Source of the DNA: Palsa-504 sp963789225
Lineage (GTDB): Bacteria > Actinomycetota > Actinomycetes > Streptosporangiales > Streptosporangiaceae
Reading direction: 5' to 3'
DNA length: 64,000 nt
Assembly: GCA_963789225.1 (NCBI GenBank)
Contig: CAWBKD010000025.1
Span: 248,001-312,000, forward strand
Shown: positions 33,485-41,570 of the stretch, piece by piece
Layout: each line of letters opens with the position of its first letter
Position numbering within the stretch: the first letter of the stretch is position 1
Made by a program: the position numbers and the translations under genes
Notes under the pieces: model-generated
Databases searched by the model: none
What the model saw: only the letters and a program-made list of their open reading frames with translations
Told to the model about the DNA's origin: nothing

Positions 33485-36166
33485 ATGAGCGTGCTCGGCA
33501 TGCTGGCCTGGTTCGCCGCGGCGGCGAGCTGTTGGCTCGGCGCCCGCAGGCACGAGAGCGCCTTCGCGCGGGGCTACCGGTGGCTGGCCGCGGCCGCCCT
33601 GCTCTACTGCGCCGGGCTGCTCCTATCGCAGGTCCTCGCGGGCGCGCTGAATCCGACGTCCGGCCTGTCGTTCGCCGACCTGCCGTCGCTGCTCGCGCTG
33701 GCCAGCGCCGCCATCGGCATCACGGTGCTCGTCGGCGCCGAGCGGGACGCGGAAACCGGATCGTCGGCGGCGGGCGCGCCCGACTCCGCCGCGGGCCCCG
33801 GCTCGGGCCCCTCCGTGCTGCCCGGTCTGGCCGACGGGTACGTCATGGCGGTCGCCCTGCTGGTCATCGGCTGGGTCACCCAGTTCAGCGACGAATTCCA
33901 CCGCTCCGGTGACCGGCCGGGGCTCTTCCTGATCGCGCTGGTCCACCCGCTGGCGGACCTGGCCGTGCTCGGCGCGCTGCTGCCCATGGTCACCACGGCC
34001 TGGCGGCGGACGGTCCTGCCCTACCTGGCCGTGCTGGCCGCCGCGGTCGGCGACGCCCTGTCGGTCGGGCAGCGGGTGGCGGGCGGGCACCTGGGCATCG
34101 CGGCGCAGTTGATGCCGGTGATCGCGGCGCTGCTGCTCGCCGGAGCGCCGTGGCGGATGACCGATTCGGGCTGGACGCGCCGGACCGCGAACTCGGCGGT
34201 CACCGCCGTCATCGCCGCGACGACCGCCTCGGTCGCCACCGTGGCGGTGATCGCGAGCGGCCTGGCCGGCGGGCCCGCGTCGGGGGTCGCGCTGGTCGTG
34301 GCGGGCGGGGCCGGCGTGCTCGTGCTGTCGGCGCGGGTGTTCATGCTGGTCAGGGAAAACGGGATGGTCCTGGGGATATGGCGGGAATCCAGCCGGAACC
34401 TGCGTAATCTGGCCAGCCGGACCAGCGACATCGTCCTGGTGTGCGAGCCGGACGGCGCGATCAGGTACGCCAGCCGGGCGGTGGCGGAATACGGGTACGC
34501 ACCGGGGGCGCTGGTCGGCCGGAGGCTGCTGGACCTGGTCCACCCCGAGGATCAGGCCGCCGCGCTGGCGGCGGTCAGGCACGCCCTGGCCGAGCCGCCC
34601 GCCGCGGACCCCGCCGAACCCGGCTCCGACGAGGCCGAGGGCCTAGGTGCCGCGGACGCGGACCGCTTCCCGGCCAGGGTCCGTGCCGCCGACGGGACGT
34701 GGCGGCACGTCGAGGCGGCCGTACTCAGGTACCAGGCGCCGGGATCGCCCGGGCAGTTGCTGGTCACCGCCCGCGACGTCAGCGACCAGGTGGCGCTCCG
34801 CCAGCAGGTCGCGCACCTGACCTTCCACGACGGGCTGACCGGCCTGCCCAACCGCGCCTACCTGGAGGAGCGGACGCGGGACGTGCTGGCCGACGTCGCC
34901 ACGGCCAGGCGGACCGGCGTCATCTTCCTCGACCTGGACCGCTTCACCGCCGTCAACGACTCGGTGGGCCACGGGGCAGGCGACCTCGTGCTCGCGCAGG
35001 CGGCCAGGCGACTGCGCGCCGTCGTCCCGGTCCACGACACCGTGGCGCGCTGGGGCAGCGACGAGTTCGCCGTCCTGGTCGAGGACGCCGGGAGCGTCCA
35101 GGAGGTCGCCGAGATCGCCGAGCGCCTGGCGGGCGCGGTCGCCGCCGAGCCGTTCCAGGCGGGCGGGCAGCAGATCGCGCTCACGGCCAGCGTCGGCGTC
35201 GCGCTCGCCGACGCCGGGCCCGACAGCCCGCCCGGGCTGGTGCTGCGCAACGCGGACGTGGCGATGTCTCGGGCGAAGGAGGCCGGCGGCGACCGGGTGG
35301 AGATCTACGCCGCCCACATGCACGCGGACGTGGTCCGCAGGCTCGAGATCGTCAGCGACCTGCAGCGGGCCGTCACCAACGGCGAGCTCACCCTGCAGTA
35401 CCAGCCGGTCATCGAGCTGGCCACGTCGCGGGTCGTCGGGGCCGAGGCGCTGGTCCGCTGGTGGCGCGGGGGCCAGGACGTCGCCCCGCGCGAGTTCCTC
35501 GGCGCGGCCGAGGAATCGGGCCTGATCGTACCGATCGGAGAGTGGGTGCTCCGGGAGGCCTGCGTACAGGGCGTCGCCTGGCGGCGGCTCTCCGCTGATT
35601 TCGGGGTCTGCGTCAACCTATCGGCCCGGCAGATCACCGCGCCCCTGTTCACGGCGCGGGTGGCCGCGATCCTGGCCGAGACCGGCCTGCCGCCCGGCTC
35701 GCTCACCGTCGAGATCAACGAACGGGTCCTGGTCGAGGCGGACGACCTGATCGTCGACCGGCTCGCGGAGCTGAACCGCCTCGGCATCCGGATGGCGATC
35801 GACGACTTCGGCACCGGTTACGCATCGCTGGCCAACCTGCGGCAGCTTCCGCTGGACACGATCAAGATCGACCCGTCGTTCGTCGCCGGCCTCGGCCAGG
35901 ACGAGACGCTCACGCTGCTGACCAGGACCGTGGTCCACGTCGGGCGCGAACTCGGCCTGCGGGTCATCGCCGAGGGCATCGAGCAGCCCCGCCAGCTCGC
36001 CGCCCTGCGCGAGATGGGCTGCGGTTACGGCCAGGGCTTCCTGGTGGGCAGGCCGATGGCCGCCGCCGGCGTCGAGGCCCTGATCACCAACGTGGAACCC
36101 CTGATCACCAACGCCGAGGGCGGAGAAACGAGCGGAGCGTCTCGGAATCTGAGACAACCTGCGTGA
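33485..36166 (+). CDS. Membrane-bound GGDEF-EAL protein with PAS domain (cyclic-di-GMP turnover)
   Basis: 893 residues. The N-terminal third has about eight to ten hydrophobic helices (to about residue 295), then a PAS sensor (about 310-430), a GGDEF domain (about 440-610) and an EAL domain (about 620-880). The cyclase signature reads GSDEF (524-528) rather than GGDEF and the inhibitory RxxD site is absent (PVHD). The EAL motif is intact (Glu654 in GAEALVRWW) with DDFGTGYASL. It may be both cyclase and phosphodiesterase or mainly phosphodiesterase. Its 3' end carries the first copy of the branched-chain operator palindrome. Confidence 0.93.
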   Translation: MSVLGMLAWFAAAASCWLGARRHESAFARGYRWLAAAALLYCAGLLLSQVLAGALNPTSGLSFADLPSLLALASAAIGITVLVGAERDAETGSSAAGAPDSAAGPGSGPSVLPGLADGYVMAVALLVIGWVTQFSDEFHRSGDRPGLFLIALVHPLADLAVLGALLPMVTTAWRRTVLPYLAVLAAAVGDALSVGQRVAGGHLGIAAQLMPVIAALLLAGAPWRMTDSGWTRRTANSAVTAVIAATTASVATVAVIASGLAGGPASGVALVVAGGAGVLVLSARVFMLVRENGMVLGIWRESSRNLRNLASRTSDIVLVCEPDGAIRYASRAVAEYGYAPGALVGRRLLDLVHPEDQAAALAAVRHALAEPPAADPAEPGSDEAEGLGAADADRFPARVRAADGTWRHVEAAVLRYQAPGSPGQLLVTARDVSDQVALRQQVAHLTFHDGLTGLPNRAYLEERTRDVLADVATARRTGVIFLDLDRFTAVNDSVGHGAGDLVLAQAARRLRAVVPVHDTVARWGSDEFAVLVEDAGSVQEVAEIAERLAGAVAAEPFQAGGQQIALTASVGVALADAGPDSPPGLVLRNADVAMSRAKEAGGDRVEIYAAHMHADVVRRLEIVSDLQRAVTNGELTLQYQPVIELATSRVVGAEALVRWWRGGQDVAPREFLGAAEESGLIVPIGEWVLREACVQGVAWRRLSADFGVCVNLSARQITAPLFTARVAAILAETGLPPGSLTVEINERVLVEADDLIVDRLAELNRLGIRMAIDDFGTGYASLANLRQLPLDTIKIDPSFVAGLGQDETLTLLTRTVVHVGRELGLRVIAEGIEQPRQLAALREMGCGYGQGFLVGRPMAAAGVEALITNVEPLITNAEGGETSGASRNLRQPA
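36139..36155. promoter_or_regulatory. Putative branched-chain amino-acid operator, copy 1 (ilvB)
   Basis: GTCTC and GAGAC arms around GGAATCT. It lies inside the last codons of the GGDEF-EAL gene, 15 bp before the -35 box of the ilvB leader and ending 50 nt before the leader start. Closely similar palindromes occur at 40053 and 42685. Confidence 0.6.
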
Positions 36167-36170
36167 TCGG

Positions 36171-36198
36171 TTGACGTCCGGATTCCCGCCAGTACAGT
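36171..36198 (+). promoter_or_regulatory. ilvB leader promoter
   Basis: -35 TTGACG (36171-36176), 16-bp spacer, -10 TACAGT (36193-36198). The predicted transcription start coincides with the GTG of the leader peptide at 36206, so the leader is read from a leaderless mRNA. Confidence 0.75.
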
Positions 36199-36205
36199 GG
36201 TACGC

Positions 36206-36253
36206 GTGACTCACCCGAGCATCCTCGTACTTGGCCGGCGCGCAGGCGGCTGA
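36206..36253 (+). CDS. ilvB attenuation leader peptide
   Basis: A 15-codon ORF starting GTG and ending TGA encodes MTHPSILVLGRRAGG, with consecutive Ile-Leu-Val-Leu codons. Short stops-and-starts of this kind in front of ilvB sense charged Ile/Leu/Val tRNAs in actinobacteria: stalling on the four codons would favour an antiterminator, while free passage lets the terminator at 36275-36309 form. GCGCGCAGG within the ORF can pair with CCTTGCGCGC downstream, and GGCGGC at its end can pair with GCCGCC inside the terminator loop. Confidence 0.85.
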   Translation: MTHPSILVLGRRAGG

Positions 36254-36274
36254 CCAAGACAGCCCTTGCGCGCT

Positions 36275-36309
36275 CCCCTCGACTGCCGCCAGGCACGAGG
36301 GGATTTTTT
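36275..36309 (+). terminator. ilvB attenuator terminator
   Basis: CCCCTCG (36275-36281) pairs with CGAGGGG (36296-36302), followed by A and six T. It lies between the leader peptide and ilvB. The GCCGCC in its loop can alternatively pair with GGCGGC at the end of the leader ORF. Confidence 0.88.
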
Positions 36310-36344
36310 ATGCCGCTGACCCCGGAGCCGATGGAGGCTTACCG

Positions 36345-38393
36345 ATGACCGAGCAGATGACCGGCCGCAAGGGACCGGGCGCGGCGCCCAGCCCGCGGGA
36401 TATGGCCGCCCGCCCGCCGCACCGCGACGGCGGACGCGCCGCCGCCAAGCAGCCGCCCGCCGCGGGCCTCACGGGCCCGCCCCCCGTCGCCACCGTCCCC
36501 GTCGCCACCGTCCCCGTCGCCACCGTCCCCGCCGTCACTGTCCCCGCCGTCACTGTCCCGGCCGTCACTGTCCCGGCCGTCACCGCGCCGGCGGAGCCGC
36601 CGCGCGTGGCCGCCAGCCCGGCCACGGTCCGGGCGACCGGGGCGCAGGCGCTGGTCTACGCGCTCGAGCGGGTGGGCGCGAACGTGGTGTTCGGTATTCC
36701 GGGCGGGGCGATCCTGCCGGCCTACGACCCGCTGCTGGACTCCCAGGCGATCAGGCACATCCTCGTCAGGCACGAGCAGGGCGCGGGCCACGCGGCTGCC
36801 GGGTACGCGCAGGCCACCGGGCGCGTGGGCGTGTGCATGGCGACCAGCGGCCCGGGCGCGACCAACCTGGTCACCCCGATCGCCGACGCGTACATGGACT
36901 CGGTCCCGATCGTCGCGATCACCGGCCAGATCCCGTCGGGCCTGATCGGCACCGACGGCTTCCAGGAGGCCGACATCTCCGGGATCACGCTCCCGATCAC
37001 CAAGCACAACTTCCTGGTCACCAAGGCCGGCGACATCGCCCGCACCATCGGCGAGGCGTTCCACGTGGCCTCGACCGGCCGGCCTGGTCCTGTGCTGGTC
37101 GACATCTCCAAGGACGCGATGCAGGCGACCACGGAATTCAGCTGGCCCGTCCCCTTCGACCTGCCCGGCTACCACCCGGTGACCAGGCCGCACGCCCGGC
37201 AGGTGCGCGAGGCCGCCCGGCTGATCAGCGAGGCCAGGCGGCCCGTGCTGTACGTGGGCGGCGGGGTGATCAAGGCCCGCGCGTCCGCGCAGCTGGCCGA
37301 GCTGGCCGAGCTGACCGGCATCCCGGTGGTCACCACGCTGATGGCCCGGGGCGCGTTCCCCGACAAGCACCCGCTGCACCTGGGCATGCCCGGCATGCAC
37401 GGCACGGTGGCGGCGGTCGGCGCGCTGCAGAAGGCCGACCTCCTCGTCGCGCTCGGCACCAGGTTCGACGACCGGGTGACCGGCAAGCTCGACACGTTCG
37501 CCCCCGGCGCGCAGATCGTCCACGCGGACATCGACCCGGCCGAGATCTCCAAGAACCGCCGGGCCGACGTGCCGATCGTGGGCGACTGCCGCGAGGTGAT
37601 CACCGACCTGATCGCGGTCATCCGCGCCGACCGGGAGCAGGGCCAGCGTCCCGACCTGGAGGCCTGGCACGCCCAGGTTAATTCCTGGCGGACGACCTAC
37701 CCGCTCGGCTACGACTCACCCGCCGACGGCTCGCTCGCGCCGCAGTACGTGATCGAGCGAATCGGGAAGATCGCAGGCCCGGAGGCGCTGTACGTGGCCG
37801 GGGTCGGGCAGCACCAGATGTGGGCGGCCCAGTTCATCGACTATGAGCACCCGGGGACCTGGATCAACTCCGGCGGGCTGGGCACGATGGGGTTCGCCGT
37901 GCCGGCCGCGATGGGCGCCAAGGTCGGCCGGCCCGGCGCCACGGTGTGGGCGATCGACGGTGACGGGTGCTTCCAGATGACCAACCAGGAGCTGGCCACC
38001 TGCGCGCTGGAGGGAATCGCGATCAAGGTCGCGATCATCAACAACGGCAGCCTCGGCATGGTCAGGCAGTGGCAGACGCTGTTCTACAACGAGCGCTACT
38101 CCAATACCGACCTGAACCCCACGGACGAGCCCAAGCGGCCGACCGGCACCCGGGTCCCCGACTTCGTCAAGCTCGCCGAGGCGTACGGCTGCGAGGGCCT
38201 GCGCTGCGAGGAGCAGGCCGACGTGGACCGGGTGATCGAGCGGGCCATGAGCATCGACGACCGGCCGGTCGTGCTGGATTTCATCGTGCACAAGGACGCC
38301 ATGGTCTGGCCCATGGTCGCGGCGGGCACGTCCAACGACGACATCAAGTTCGCGCGCGGCCTGGCGCCCGACTTCGGAGGGCTAGACGAATGA
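36345..38393 (+). CDS. ilvB: Acetolactate synthase large subunit with repeat-containing N-terminal extension
   Basis: ThDP-, FAD- and Mg-dependent enzyme forming acetolactate or acetohydroxybutyrate, the first common step to Val, Leu and Ile. 682 residues, about 70 more than usual. The catalytic body starts at about residue 90 (TGAQALVYALERVGANVVFGIPGGAILPAYD), includes the ThDP glutamate in RHEQGAGHAAAGYA and the ThDP motif GDGCFQMTNQELATC. The extension contains seven five-residue VATVP/AVTVP repeats. ATG 36345 has GGAGG eight bases upstream. Operon with ilvN (ATGA overlap) and ilvC; controlled by the upstream attenuator. Confidence 0.95.
   Translation: MTEQMTGRKGPGAAPSPRDMAARPPHRDGGRAAAKQPPAAGLTGPPPVATVPVATVPVATVPAVTVPAVTVPAVTVPAVTAPAEPPRVAASPATVRATGAQALVYALERVGANVVFGIPGGAILPAYDPLLDSQAIRHILVRHEQGAGHAAAGYAQATGRVGVCMATSGPGATNLVTPIADAYMDSVPIVAITGQIPSGLIGTDGFQEADISGITLPITKHNFLVTKAGDIARTIGEAFHVASTGRPGPVLVDISKDAMQATTEFSWPVPFDLPGYHPVTRPHARQVREAARLISEARRPVLYVGGGVIKARASAQLAELAELTGIPVVTTLMARGAFPDKHPLHLGMPGMHGTVAAVGALQKADLLVALGTRFDDRVTGKLDTFAPGAQIVHADIDPAEISKNRRADVPIVGDCREVITDLIAVIRADREQGQRPDLEAWHAQVNSWRTTYPLGYDSPADGSLAPQYVIERIGKIAGPEALYVAGVGQHQMWAAQFIDYEHPGTWINSGGLGTMGFAVPAAMGAKVGRPGATVWAIDGDGCFQMTNQELATCALEGIAIKVAIINNGSLGMVRQWQTLFYNERYSNTDLNPTDEPKRPTGTRVPDFVKLAEAYGCEGLRCEEQADVDRVIERAMSIDDRPVVLDFIVHKDAMVWPMVAAGTSNDDIKFARGLAPDFGGLDE
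36486..36590. repeat. 15-bp tandem repeat in ilvB N-terminal extension
   Basis: Seven 15-bp units from 36486: three identical copies giving VATVP, three near-identical giving AVTVP and a final variant giving AVTAP. In frame with ilvB, so expansion only lengthens the extension. Confidence 0.95.
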
Positions 38394-38911
38394 CCCACAC
38401 ACTGTCCGTTCTCGTCGAGAACAAGCCGGGCGTCCTGGTGCGGATCGCCGGCCTGTTCTCCCGCCGCGGCTTCAACATCGAGTCGCTGGCGGTCGGGCCG
38501 ACCGAGCACGAGGAGATCTCCCGCATCACCATCGTGGTGAACTGCGAGGAGCACCCGCTGGAGCAGGTGACCAAGCAGCTGAACAAGCTCATCAACGTGC
38601 TCAAGATCGTCGAGCTCGAGCCGGGCGCGACCGTGCAGCGCGAGCTGCTCCTGGTCAAGGTCAGGGCCGACGCCGAGAGCCGGTCCCGGGTGCTCGAGAC
38701 CGTGAACCTGTTCCGCGCCCGGGTGGTCGACGTCGCGCTCAACGTGGTCACGGTGGAAGCCACCGGCGACAAGGATAAGCTCGACGCGCTGGTCAAGGTA
38801 CTCGAGCCGTTCGGCATCAAGGAGCTCGTCCAGTCGGGCATGGTCGCCATCGGGCGCGGCACCCGCTCGATAACCGACCGCGCGCTGCGCCCCGTGGAAC
38901 GCAGCGCATAA
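38390..38911 (+). CDS. ilvN: Acetolactate synthase small (regulatory) subunit
   Basis: Regulatory partner of IlvB that confers valine feedback inhibition. 173 residues: N-terminal ACT domain HTLSVLVENKPGVLVRIAGLFSRRGFNIESLAVG, then the C-terminal ALS_ss_C domain with QRELLLVKVRAD and LEPFGIKELVQSGMVAIGRG. ATG overlaps the ilvB stop (ATGA), with GGAGGG upstream. The longer frame on the same strand is a shadow of ilvB. Confidence 0.96.
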   Translation: MTHTLSVLVENKPGVLVRIAGLFSRRGFNIESLAVGPTEHEEISRITIVVNCEEHPLEQVTKQLNKLINVLKIVELEPGATVQRELLLVKVRADAESRSRVLETVNLFRARVVDVALNVVTVEATGDKDKLDALVKVLEPFGIKELVQSGMVAIGRGTRSITDRALRPVERSA

Positions 38912-38962
38912 ATCAGGTCCGCAGAACGCAACCTAGGAACGACAAACAGGAAGGCCATTACG

Positions 38963-39961
38963 GTGGCAGAGATTTTCTACGACGACAGCGCGGACCTTTC
39001 GGTCATCCAGCGCAGGCACGTCGCCGTCCTCGGGTACGGCAGCCAGGGGCACGCGCACGCGCTCTCGCTGCGCGATTCCGGCGTGGACGTCCGGGTCGGG
39101 CTGCCCGAGGGCTCGGCGAGCCGGGACAAGGCCGCGAGCGAGGGCCTGCGGGTCACCACCCCCGGGCAGGCGTGCGAGGAATCCGACCTGATCATGGTCC
39201 TGGTCCCCGACCACCTGCAGCGGGAGTTGTACGCCCGCGACATCGCGCCGTCGCTGGTGCCCGGGGACGCGCTGTTCTTCGCCCACGGCCTGAACATCCG
39301 CTACCACCTCATCACTCCGCCGCCCGGCGTGGACGTGTGCATGGTCGCGCCGAAGGCGCCCGGCCACCTGGTCCGCCGCCAGTTCGCCCAGGGCCGCGGC
39401 GTGCCCGTGCTGGTCTGCGTCGAGCGGGACGCGACCGGGCAGGCGTGGCCGCTGACCCTCGCCTACGCCAAGGCCATCGGCGGCACCCGCGCGGGCGCGC
39501 TGAAGAGCACGTTCACCGAGGAGACCGAGACCGACCTGTTCGGCGAGCAGACGGTGCTCTGCGGCGGCGTCGCCGAGCTGATCAAGGCCGGGTTCGCGAC
39601 GCTGGTCGAGGCCGGCTACCAGCCGGAGTCCGCCTACTTCGAGTGCCTGCACGAGATGAAGCTGATCGTGGACCTGATGTACGAGGGCGGCATCTCCAAG
39701 ATGTACTGGTCGGTGTCCGACACCGCCGAGTACGGCGGCTACACCCGCGGCCCCCGGCTGATCAACGAGCAGACCCGCGAGGAGATGCGCCGCATCCTCG
39801 GCGAGATCCAGGACGGGTCGTTCGCGCGCGAACTGGTCGAGGAGTTCGACGCGGGCAAGCCCAACTTCCTCAAGCGCCGCGAGGCCGAGCACGCCGAGCA
39901 GATCGAGCAGGTCGGCGCCCGGCTGCGCCCGCTGATGTCCTGGCTCGCCGACGACGAGTAG
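38963..39961 (+). CDS. ilvC: Ketol-acid reductoisomerase (NADP), class I
   Basis: Isomerises and reduces acetolactate/acetohydroxybutyrate to the dihydroxy acids. 332 residues, the short class I form. NADPH motif VAVLGYGSQGHAHALSLRDSG, metal-binding ETETDLFGEQTVLCGG and CLHEMKLIVDLMYEGG. GTG start with AGGAAGG upstream. It closes the ilvB-ilvN-ilvC operon: a strong terminator hairpin follows 20 bp after the stop. Confidence 0.97.
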   Translation: MAEIFYDDSADLSVIQRRHVAVLGYGSQGHAHALSLRDSGVDVRVGLPEGSASRDKAASEGLRVTTPGQACEESDLIMVLVPDHLQRELYARDIAPSLVPGDALFFAHGLNIRYHLITPPPGVDVCMVAPKAPGHLVRRQFAQGRGVPVLVCVERDATGQAWPLTLAYAKAIGGTRAGALKSTFTEETETDLFGEQTVLCGGVAELIKAGFATLVEAGYQPESAYFECLHEMKLIVDLMYEGGISKMYWSVSDTAEYGGYTRGPRLINEQTREEMRRILGEIQDGSFARELVEEFDAGKPNFLKRREAEHAEQIEQVGARLRPLMSWLADDE

Positions 39962-39981
39962 CACCTCAGCAGGCCGGAAGA

Positions 39982-40013
39982 CCCGGGCGGCGCGGTTAGC
40001 CGCCCCGCCCGGG
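39982..40013 (+). terminator. Terminator hairpin after ilvC
   Basis: Fourteen-base arms (39982-39995 and 40000-40013) around a TTAG loop, paired except for one C-C mismatch. No T-run follows, as is usual in this GC range. Confidence 0.75.
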
Positions 40014-40051
40014 CTACCACCGTCGCCCGATGCACTAGGACGTCAAAATAG

Positions 40052-40070
40052 TGTCTCGCATGCTGAGACA
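40052..40070. promoter_or_regulatory. Putative branched-chain amino-acid operator, copy 2 (leuB leader)
   Basis: TGTCTCGCATGCTGAGACA: six-base arms TGTCTC/GAGACA around GCATGCT. It ends 55 nt before the ATG of a 14-codon ORF in the leuB leader. Copies 1 and 3 stand at comparable distances before the ilvB and cimA leader ORFs. Confidence 0.65.
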
Positions 40071-40108
40071 GACGTCTTAACCGGTGTCCGGGGCCGGCGC
40101 GGTTCGGG

Positions 40109-40258
40109 TAGCGTAGCGGGCACTATGCGGCACTTCGTATTCCTCGCCTGCCGCAGCGGGAACCTGTAGAACCTGATCCCAGGGCAGGCCGGCAACCCGC
40201 TGCGGGGGTTCGGCGCTGGCCGTAAGTCCCGTGGTGGTTCCCCCTCAGGAGAGTTCTC
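40109..40258 (+). promoter_or_regulatory. Structured leader with short upstream ORF before leuB
   Basis: TAGCGT (40109-40114) could be a -10 box with a start at about 40121. A 14-codon ORF at 40125-40169 encodes MRHFVFLACRSGNL. Overlapping complementary segments follow: GCCTGCC with GGCAGGC and GCAGCGGG with CCCGCTGC, which cannot both form. The ORF is not rich in a single amino acid, so what it senses, if anything, is unclear. No known riboswitch class is recognised. Confidence 0.4.
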
Positions 40259-40426
40259 GTGTACGACATGTATCCCTGGAACAATGCCCCGGCCTCGCCG
40301 GCCCAGGCGCCCGCCCCGGTCACCTCGGTCACCCCGGCCACCACGGCCGTGCAGGTCGCCCTCGACCGGCGGGACAACGGCGGCGACGCGGCGGCGGAGC
40401 CGACGGCGGTCCTGGCTCGCCAGTAA
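40259..40426 (+). CDS. Small Pro/Ala/Thr-rich protein of unknown function
   Basis: 55-codon ORF from GTG 40259 with GGAGA six bases upstream, ending at TAA 40424, nine bases before leuB. The product begins VYDMYPWNNAPASPAQAP and ends EPTAVLARQ: low complexity after an aromatic start, no membrane helix. I do not recognise a family. The stop codon TAA is part of TAAGGT, a possible -10 box for leuB. It sits where serA is found in related ilvC-serA-leuB clusters. Confidence 0.55.
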   Translation: MYDMYPWNNAPASPAQAPAPVTSVTPATTAVQVALDRRDNGGDAAAEPTAVLARQ

Positions 40427-40435
40427 GGTTCAGGC

Positions 40436-41488
40436 ATGGGCTCACGAAACATCGCGCTGGCCGTCATCGGCGGGGACGGCATCGGCCCCGAGGTGGTCGC
40501 CGAGGCGCTCAAGGTGCTGCGGGCGGCGGCGCCCGAGGTCACGATCAGCGAGACCGACTACGACCTGGGCGCCCGCCGCTGGCACCGGACCGGGGAGACG
40601 CTGCCCGACGCCGTGCTCGAGGAGATCAAGGGGCACGACGCGATCATGCTCGGCGCGGTCGGCGACCCGAGCGTGCCGAGCGGGGTACTCGAGCGCGGCC
40701 TGCTGCTCCGGCTGCGGTTCGAGCTTGACCACTACGTCAACCTGCGCCCCGTGCGGCTCTACCCGGGGGTCGACTCCCCGCTGGCCAACGTCCGGCCGGA
40801 GACGCTCGACATGCTGGTCGTCCGCGAGGGCACCGAGGGCCCGTACGGCGGCGCGGGCGGCGTCCTGCGCAAGGGCACGCGCGCCGAGATCGCCACCCAG
40901 GAGAGCGTCAACACGGCCTTCGGGGTGCACCGGGTGGCCAGGTACGCGTTCGGCCTGGCCCTGGCCAGGCCGCGCAGGAAGCTGACGCTGGTGCACAAGA
41001 CGAACGTGCTGACCTACGCGGGCGACCTGTGGCAGCGGACGGTGGACGCGCTGGCCAAGGAGTTCACCGAGGTCTCCGTGGACTACTGCCACGTGGACGC
41101 CGCGTCGATGTTCTTCGTCGCCGCCCCGGAACGATTCGACGTGATCGTCACCGACAACCTGTTCGGCGACATCCTGACCGACCTCGGGGCCGCGGTGGCT
41201 GGCGGCATCGGCCTGGCGGCCAGCGGGAACATCAACCCGGAGGGGACCGCGCCCAGCATGTTCGAGCCGGTGCACGGCAGCGCGCCCGACATCGCCGGCC
41301 AGCAGAAGGCCGATCCGACGGCGGCCATCTTGTCCGCCGCGATGCTGTGTGCGCACCTGGGCCTGGCCGCCGAGGCGGTCAGGATCGAGCAGGCCGTCGC
41401 CGATGACCTGCTGGAGCGGCAGGGCGCCTGGGCGGCCCGCACGACCGTCGAGGTCGGCGACGACATCGCCGAGCGAGTATCCGGCTGA
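40436..41488 (+). CDS. leuB: 3-isopropylmalate dehydrogenase
   Basis: Oxidatively decarboxylates 3-isopropylmalate to 2-ketoisocaproate (leucine branch); in organisms with CimA it also processes the methylmalate analogue toward 2-ketobutyrate. 350 residues: IGGDGIGPEVV at the start, VREGTEGPYGG, KTNVLTYAGDLW, and TDNLFGDILTDLGAAVAGGIGLAASGNI carrying the metal aspartates. TAAGGT (40424-40429) ends seven bases before the ATG, so a leaderless transcript is possible in addition to read-through from the leader promoter. Confidence 0.95.
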   Translation: MGSRNIALAVIGGDGIGPEVVAEALKVLRAAAPEVTISETDYDLGARRWHRTGETLPDAVLEEIKGHDAIMLGAVGDPSVPSGVLERGLLLRLRFELDHYVNLRPVRLYPGVDSPLANVRPETLDMLVVREGTEGPYGGAGGVLRKGTRAEIATQESVNTAFGVHRVARYAFGLALARPRRKLTLVHKTNVLTYAGDLWQRTVDALAKEFTEVSVDYCHVDAASMFFVAAPERFDVIVTDNLFGDILTDLGAAVAGGIGLAASGNINPEGTAPSMFEPVHGSAPDIAGQQKADPTAAILSAAMLCAHLGLAAEAVRIEQAVADDLLERQGAWAARTTVEVGDDIAERVSG

Positions 41489-41492
41489 CCCT

Positions 41493-41506
41493 CCGGCATA
41501 TGCCGG
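41493..41506. promoter_or_regulatory. Palindrome between leuB and ilvE
   Basis: CCGGCATATGCCGG, a perfect 14-bp palindrome five bases after the leuB stop. It may be an operator for ilvE or a weak leuB terminator stem; it has no resemblance to the GTCTCG palindromes. Confidence 0.3.
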
Positions 41507-41570
41507 TGACACCCGGTTTCACAAGCTAGCGTTGATGTCCGGCCCCCGAGGCGATGAGGAAGTGCACACG

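Noticed and set aside
40052..40200. TPP-riboswitch-like motifs CTGAGA and GAACCTGATC upstream of leuB
   Set aside because: CTGAGA belongs to the palindrome repeated at 42685, the two motifs are more than 100 nt apart, and the rest of the TPP core is missing.
40150..40258. SAM-riboswitch-like CCGGCAACC in the leuB leader
   Set aside because: Only this short core string matches; the GAGGGA and GGTGCnAAnTCC parts of SAM-I or the full SAM-IV layout are absent.
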